Shown here: in pieces, positions 38,559-38,619 of the stretch | Position numbering within the stretch: position 1 is the first letter of the stretch | How the letters are laid out: each line of letters starts with the position of its first letter | DNA from: a virus | Reading direction: 5' to 3' (one strand) | DNA: 38,619 bases | Virus record (IMG/VR): IMGVR_UViG_3300046532_001831 | Location: 1 to 38,619 of that record | The notes under the pieces: model-generated | What the model saw: the letters and a program-made list of their open reading frames with translations, nothing else | Told to the model about the DNA's origin: nothing | Database searches by the model: none | Translations under genes and position numbers: made by a program

Positions 38559-38619
38559 TATAATGATACTACTAACTGGACTTGCCCTGCAAGCAGTAGT
38601 AATCATCGCCCTATACTTA
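38551..38619 (+). CDS. Start of a small membrane protein, cut by the window end
   Basis: The 23 visible residues read MSDIMILLTGLALQAVVIIA and LYL, a membrane helix from the start. The ATG lies eight bases before the end of the previous frame. The gene continues past the window. The function is unknown. Confidence 0.45.
   Translation, partial: MSDIMILLTGLALQAVVIIALYL

Noticed and set aside
1-38619. tRNA genes, insertion sequences, attachment sites or an integrase.
   Set aside because: I saw no tRNA-like cloverleaf, no transposase or integrase frame, and no flanking direct repeats. The region reads as a lytic phage late region.

Overview
The window is a virion-gene region of a tailed, T4-like (contractile-tail) bacteriophage, almost certainly marine (cyanophage or pelagiphage type). 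The basis is an unbroken T4-order morphogenesis run (genes 13-14-15-16-17-18-19-20-67-68-21-22-23), UvsY and UvsW nearby, A+T-rich DNA, NATAAATA/CTAAATA late-promoter boxes, marine-type tail fibre modules and several 2OG-Fe(II) oxygenases. The host cannot be fixed from this window: there are no photosynthesis genes and no tRNAs that I recognise. All genes but one are on the + strand.

Layout. (1) 1-15,100: tail fibre and adhesin cluster, with the end of a large structural protein, a TATELNYIDG-type fibre, four giant Pro/Gln/Tyr-rich short-repeat proteins (2378-4036, 4036-5163, 12473-13822, 13871-15097) and a set of modular fibre proteins sharing N-terminal, central and C-terminal modules. (2) 15,184-19,928: accessory enzymes, namely a ParB-like/glycosyltransferase fusion, an unknown protein, two 2OG-Fe(II) oxygenases around a DUF6065-like protein, and a membrane-anchored coiled-coil protein. 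(3) 19,965-32,736: neck, terminase, tail and capsid genes. (4) 32,950-38,619: a reverse-strand PseT-type 3'-phosphatase domain, a methyltransferase, a second tail-tube-like protein, UvsY, a small DUF6356-like membrane protein, a third 2OG oxygenase, UvsW, a possible Sm-like protein and a run of tiny overlapping membrane-protein genes cut by the window end.

Regulation. About sixteen late boxes can be read. In five of them, plus one TATAAT variant, the box lies exactly five bases before the ATG, which predicts leaderless late mRNAs. Others have a normal leader and Shine-Dalgarno. Two sites look like host sigma70 promoters, one before the 16,799 gene and one driving the reverse-strand phosphatase. 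Three strong terminators with UUCG or GAAA loops separate blocks, and two of them sit directly against a late box.

The most unusual content is the four-gene family of short-repeat proteins. Within the repeats every proline-to-proline spacing I counted is an even number, while the non-repeat flanks break the rule. This implies a strict two-residue (extended/beta) periodicity and a fibre-like fold I do not recognise. Three 2OG-Fe(II) oxygenases and a glycosyltransferase nearby allow the untested idea that these repeats are hydroxylated or glycosylated.
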